From Alistipes timonensis (GTDB lineage Bacteria > Bacteroidota > Bacteroidia > Bacteroidales > Muribaculaceae), in assembly GCA_023663385.1 (NCBI GenBank), contig JAMPHO010000001.1, forward strand, positions 19,324 through 71,368: 52,045 nucleotides of DNA. The letters are read 5' to 3'. Shown piece by piece: positions 51,600 to 52,045 of the stretch. Position 1 is the stretch's first letter. Each line of letters begins with the position of its first letter. Below the pieces are notes generated by a model. That model saw nothing but the letters and a program-made list of their open reading frames with translations, made no database searches and was not told where the DNA came from. The position numbers were made by a program, and so were the translations under genes.

Positions 51600-52013
51600 A
51601 TGACACGCGTTCTAGTTGTTGCCACCTCTCGCAAAACCCGTGGCGGTATAACTTCCGTAATCAAAGCACACGAAACCGGCGAGCAGTGGAAGCGCTTCCA
51701 TTGCCATTGGGTGCAGACCCACCGCGACGGCCCCGCTTGGCGCAAGATATTGTACTTCTTAGCTGGTTTTCTTGATTATTTGGCTCATATTCCATTTTAC
51801 GACATTGTACACTTTCATGTAAGTCAACCAATTACTATAAAGCGCAAAGGTCTTTTCCTCCAATTGGCAAAGATTCTGCATAAAAAAGTAATAGTCCATT
51901 TTCATGCATTCAATATCAAAGACACTTTTGAGGGGAAAGACGCGAGACTCTATATCAATTTCTTCAATAAAGCTGACAAGGTTATAGTACTTGAAGTGCA
52001 CCCCAAAAGTTAG
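51600..52013 (+). pseudogene. glycosyltransferase (GT4-like) cut by an insertion element
   Basis: The frame starts seven bases after the GT2 stop and encodes the N-terminal half of a GT4-type enzyme (RVLVVATSRKTRGGITSV with the Gly-rich loop, FYDIVHFHVSQP, VIVHFHAFN, NKADKVIVL). After codon ~132 the protein sequence turns into EVHPKS and stops at 52013. The break falls at TGCACCCCAAAAGTTAGACA (from 51997), typical of IS3-family ends. The rest of the gene, if present, lies beyond the window. A real gene of this family would be about 350-400 residues. Confidence 0.75.
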
Positions 52014-52045
52014 ACACAAAACTTTTGGGGTGCCTTATGTACAGA
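51997..52045. mobile_element. left end of an IS3-family-like insertion sequence (partial)
   Basis: The sequence from 51997 begins with TG and contains a 14-bp inverted repeat (51998-52011 with 52020-52033, arms GCACCCCAAAAGTT/AACTTTTGGGGTGC, 8-nt loop) as found at the ends of IS150-type elements. An ATG at 52037 (ATG TAC AGA) may open the transposase, but only three codons are visible. The window ends here, so the family is a judgement from the terminus only. Confidence 0.6.

Noticed and set aside
1..52045. CRISPR array, rRNA genes or a replication origin
   Set aside because: No regularly spaced direct repeats, rRNA-like sequence or DnaA-box cluster was seen.

Overview
The window looks like chromosomal DNA of a gut Bacteroidales bacterium. 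A Muribaculaceae-like organism is my best guess, from the high GC content of the first 38 kb, the SusC/SusD pair, the hybrid two-component regulator, fimbrillin-like lipoproteins, T9SS-like C-termini and TTG-N19/20-TAnnTTTG promoters. The taxonomy is inference; no rRNA marker is present.

Region 1 (1-24,760) is a polysaccharide utilisation locus. On the minus strand, in transcription order, lie a serine-type sulfatase, a DUF4861 lipoprotein, a secreted heparinase II/III-family lyase, a DUF3575 protein, a DUF6562-like lipoprotein, two paralogous fimbrillin-like lipoproteins, a second heparinase II/III-family lyase that is a lipoprotein, SusC, and SusD (cut by the left edge). Facing them on the plus strand are a secreted beta-helix-type protein, a hybrid two-component system (HTCS) and a GH88 unsaturated glucuronyl hydrolase. 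Two lyases, a sulfatase and GH88 point to a sulfated uronic-acid glycan, such as a glycosaminoglycan. Terminators after DUF4861 and after the first fimbrillin divide the minus-strand genes into at least three transcription units. The fimbrillin/DUF3575 cassette inside the locus is the most unusual feature of this part.

Region 2 (24,761-32,760) is housekeeping and stress: an AI-2E-family exporter, a large secreted FnIII/jelly-roll-type protein, L-rhamnose mutarotase, SurE, tRNA-Gln(CTG), a CAT-anticodon tRNA, an HD-domain protein, a YgbA-type NO-responsive protein, a DUF488 protein and rubredoxin.

Region 3 (32,760-52,045) is a phase-variable capsule/exopolysaccharide locus. A tyrosine recombinase is followed by a 211-bp segment bounded by 21-nt inverted repeats (20/21 identical). 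The segment carries a good promoter that, as sequenced, points away from the capsule genes (OFF). Downstream are a UpxY/NusG-type antiterminator, a Wza-like export lipoprotein and a Wzc-like tyrosine autokinase, then a visibly AT-richer cargo: two acyltransferases, GT4, a PP-loop ATPase-like protein with a zinc-type cysteine quartet, a Wzx flippase, two GT2s, GT10 (fucosyltransferase-like), a DUF6625-like protein, a pyruvyl transferase, an EpsG/Wzy-like polymerase, a GT32-like enzyme and a hexapeptide acetyltransferase. The last gene, another GT4, is cut after about 132 codons by what looks like the left end of an IS3-type element at the window edge. The predicted product is a repeat-unit polysaccharide with possible fucose, pyruvate and acyl decorations, switched on or off by DNA inversion.
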